From NCBI GenBank assembly GCA_030550075.1, contig JAUQQB010000161.1, positions 1 through 6,600 on the forward strand: DNA of 6,600 nt, given 5' to 3'. The position numbers were made by a program, and so were the translations under genes. Numbering within the stretch: position 1 is the first letter of the stretch; each line of letters begins with the position of its first letter. This DNA comes from Chloroflexota bacterium (GTDB taxonomy: Bacteria; Chloroflexota; Anaerolineae; Thermoflexales; Thermoflexaceae). Positions 5,074 to 6,600 of the stretch are shown in pieces. The notes beneath the pieces were generated by a model. The model was not told the DNA's origin. It searched no databases and worked only from the letters and a program-made list of their open reading frames with translations.

Positions 5074-6600
5074 CTACCGTGTGATCTCGAACAGCGTTCC
5101 CTCGCTTTGACCGTAGATCTCCGGGAAGTAGAAGGCATAGGCCCGCGCGGGACGCACCTGGAACCGCCCGGCCCACCCGGCCCGGATCATATACGTGTAT
5201 TCATAGGTGCCGGGTGGAAGATATTCCGCGAACAGGGCGGCACGGTCATCATAGAGGGCCACATGCCCGAACCACCACCATCCCCACCATCCGTAGCCCC
5301 CGAAGGGATCGGCCAGATCCACCCGCCGCAGCTCCGGCGGCTGACCCACCATCGGAGCTGTCTTCAGCGAGGGATCGATCGCCTCCATCCCCGCCGGATA
5401 CGGATCCTCAAGCACCACGTGATGCACCGTCCGCGGGACCACTAGCGTCAGCCGCACCGTCAGGATGTCCCCCACCTGGGCCGAAGTGACCGGTGTGCAT
5501 GGCTGTCGCCGATCCTTCAGACACGGATCGTCCAGGCGCAGGTATTGCCGGCTCAGGGTCAGGCCCCGGGAACGGGGAGCGATCCGCTCCACCGGTTCCT
5601 CCAGGGCCAGATGAACGGTGTAATACAGGACCCCTGGCCCGGCGCTTCGGGAGAGCTCCAGTGCGTTGCCTACCTCCCGCAGCAGCCCCGCGATGTCCTG
5701 CCGTAGCGTTACAGTCTCCTGGATATGCGCCGGATCCACGGCCCCTGATCCCAGCGCCTGATCATTGAGGCGCGCCATCCAGGTGTAGTTCCCCTCCAGC
5801 TCCCCACTCTGGACCATCCACTCGGTCAGCGCCATCAGGGCCCACGCGGTCTCCTGGGTGGTCTCCCAGCGATCCGCCCGACGCGTCGCCATCAGGCCCC
5901 GCACGGCCTGGAAGGCCAGCGGGTTCTTTGGATCCAGGCGCAGGATGCTGAGCAGGGCGATGGCCGAAGTTCGGGTGTCCGTGTTCCAGTTGAAATCGTC
6001 CAGTCCCTTCTCTTCCCAGAACGCGCCGGTTGCGGTCACACCAGCCTGCTCCAGGATGCTATTGAGAAGGGTGGGGATTAGCGGATGGTCCGCCTGGACA
6101 CGGCCCAGGGCCATCGCCAGGAAGGCACGGGCGTAAAGCGCCAGGTGTTCTTTCTGAGCCTCCCACAGGGCGACGATCCGACCGGCATCTCCCGCTCCGG
6201 CCTCCGCCACCGCGAAAAGCATGAAGGCCTGCCGGTTGGCTTCCCATGGAGATAGGTCAGCGGGCGCTTCCAGGGACCGGCGCAGGAAGGCCACGCCGCG
6301 TTCGATGACCCCCTCGGCCACGGCAAACCCGCTGGATCGCGCCTGGGTCAGGGCGAAGACCGCGTAGGCGGTGGTCAGCGGATCGCTCTCCATCGAGGTG
6401 AACCAGCCCCATCCGCCGTCCGCATGCTGGCCTGCATACAGTTTCTGCAGGCCGATCGCGACCTGTTGCCGGAGGCGTTCCTCCAGATCCGGACGGGCCA
6501 GGTTCAGGCGGAGAAGAGCCTGATAGGTGGCGATGTTCGGCAGGAAGCGACTGATCGTCTGCTCGGTGCACTCATACTCGAAGTGCTCCAGCCAGGCCAG
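5074..6600 (-). CDS. Bacterial alpha-2-macroglobulin, C-terminal part (5' end outside the window)
   Basis: A protease-trapping protein: after bait cleavage a Cys-Gln thioester links it to the attacker at the cell surface. The open frame runs past base 6600; 508 C-terminal residues are visible. The thioester motif CTEQ (visible residues 11-14, bases 6559-6570) sits in YECTEQTISRFLPN. The alpha/alpha-toroid thioester domain follows to about residue 290, with GGWGWF (62-67) and FNWNTDTRTSA (203-213). After a possible disulfide pair (Cys360, Cys368) comes the bacterial MG10-type beta domain, with DPYPAGMEAIDPSLKT, YLPPGTYEYTYMIRA and FPEIYG near the end. The ATG at 6393 is internal, because the motif upstream is in the same frame. 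The full protein is usually well over 1,000 residues. The lipobox, bait region and any linked penicillin-binding protein cannot be seen. Confidence 0.93.
   Translation of the reverse strand: MAWLEHFEYECTEQTISRFLPNIATYQALLRLNLARPDLEERLRQQVAIGLQKLYAGQHADGGWGWFTSMESDPLTTAYAVFALTQARSSGFAVAEGVIERGVAFLRRSLEAPADLSPWEANRQAFMLFAVAEAGAGDAGRIVALWEAQKEHLALYARAFLAMALGRVQADHPLIPTLLNSILEQAGVTATGAFWEEKGLDDFNWNTDTRTSAIALLSILRLDPKNPLAFQAVRGLMATRRADRWETTQETAWALMALTEWMVQSGELEGNYTWMARLNDQALGSGAVDPAHIQETVTLRQDIAGLLREVGNALELSRSAGPGVLYYTVHLALEEPVERIAPRSRGLTLSRQYLRLDDPCLKDRRQPCTPVTSAQVGDILTVRLTLVVPRTVHHVVLEDPYPAGMEAIDPSLKTAPMVGQPPELRRVDLADPFGGYGWWGWWWFGHVALYDDRAALFAEYLPPGTYEYTYMIRAGWAGRFQVRPARAYAFYFPEIYGQSEGTLFEITR

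Noticed and set aside
5059..5768. Plus-strand open frames opposite the macroglobulin gene
   Set aside because: They are antisense shadows of a high-GC gene, with Pro/Arg-rich translations and no family resemblance.

Overview
The window looks like a piece of a Chloroflexota chromosome, probably from the Anaerolineae/Thermoflexia side and possibly thermophilic. The best evidence is the mature N-terminus of the solute-binding lipoprotein, a TPTP/VVVT/TATP-rich linker typical of that phylum. The moderately high GC content and the mix of a sugar ABC transporter, a bacterial alpha-2-macroglobulin and an AbiEii-type nucleotidyltransferase fit but do not prove this. No rRNA, tRNA, CRISPR array or insertion sequence was seen.

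Layout. Bases 1-3600 (minus strand) hold a CUT1 sugar ABC importer operon, read right to left. A strong promoter (TTGACG, 17-bp spacer, TACAAT) precedes a lipoprotein substrate-binding protein. A 241-bp gap with two perfect hairpins follows, then two permease genes joined by an ATGA stop/start overlap. A 12-bp perfect hairpin lies at the window edge after the second permease. No ATPase gene is present, so the transporter must use one encoded elsewhere. Sequence character points to the glucose/mannose-type (Gts-like) subgroup.

Bases 3468-3939 are a divergent intergenic region. It carries the transporter promoter, several small palindromes and a hairpin, but no gene I can defend.

Bases 3943-4852 (plus strand) hold a two-gene, overlapping unit: a 78-aa protein resembling the small DUF6922-like proteins, then a 228-aa AbiEii/AbiGii-family nucleotidyltransferase. 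This is the layout of a toxin-antitoxin or abortive-infection module, but with a small partner in place of the usual AbiEi winged-helix antitoxin. It is the most interesting locus in the window.

Bases 4853-5073 separate two convergent genes and contain two hairpins. The first (23 pairs, GAA triloop) has wobble pairs that only work in plus-strand RNA, so it probably belongs to the nucleotidyltransferase transcript. The second probably ends the gene on the other side.

Bases 5074-6600 (minus strand) are the C-terminal 508 residues of a bacterial alpha-2-macroglobulin. They include the intact thioester motif CTEQ near the window edge; the rest of the gene lies beyond base 6600.
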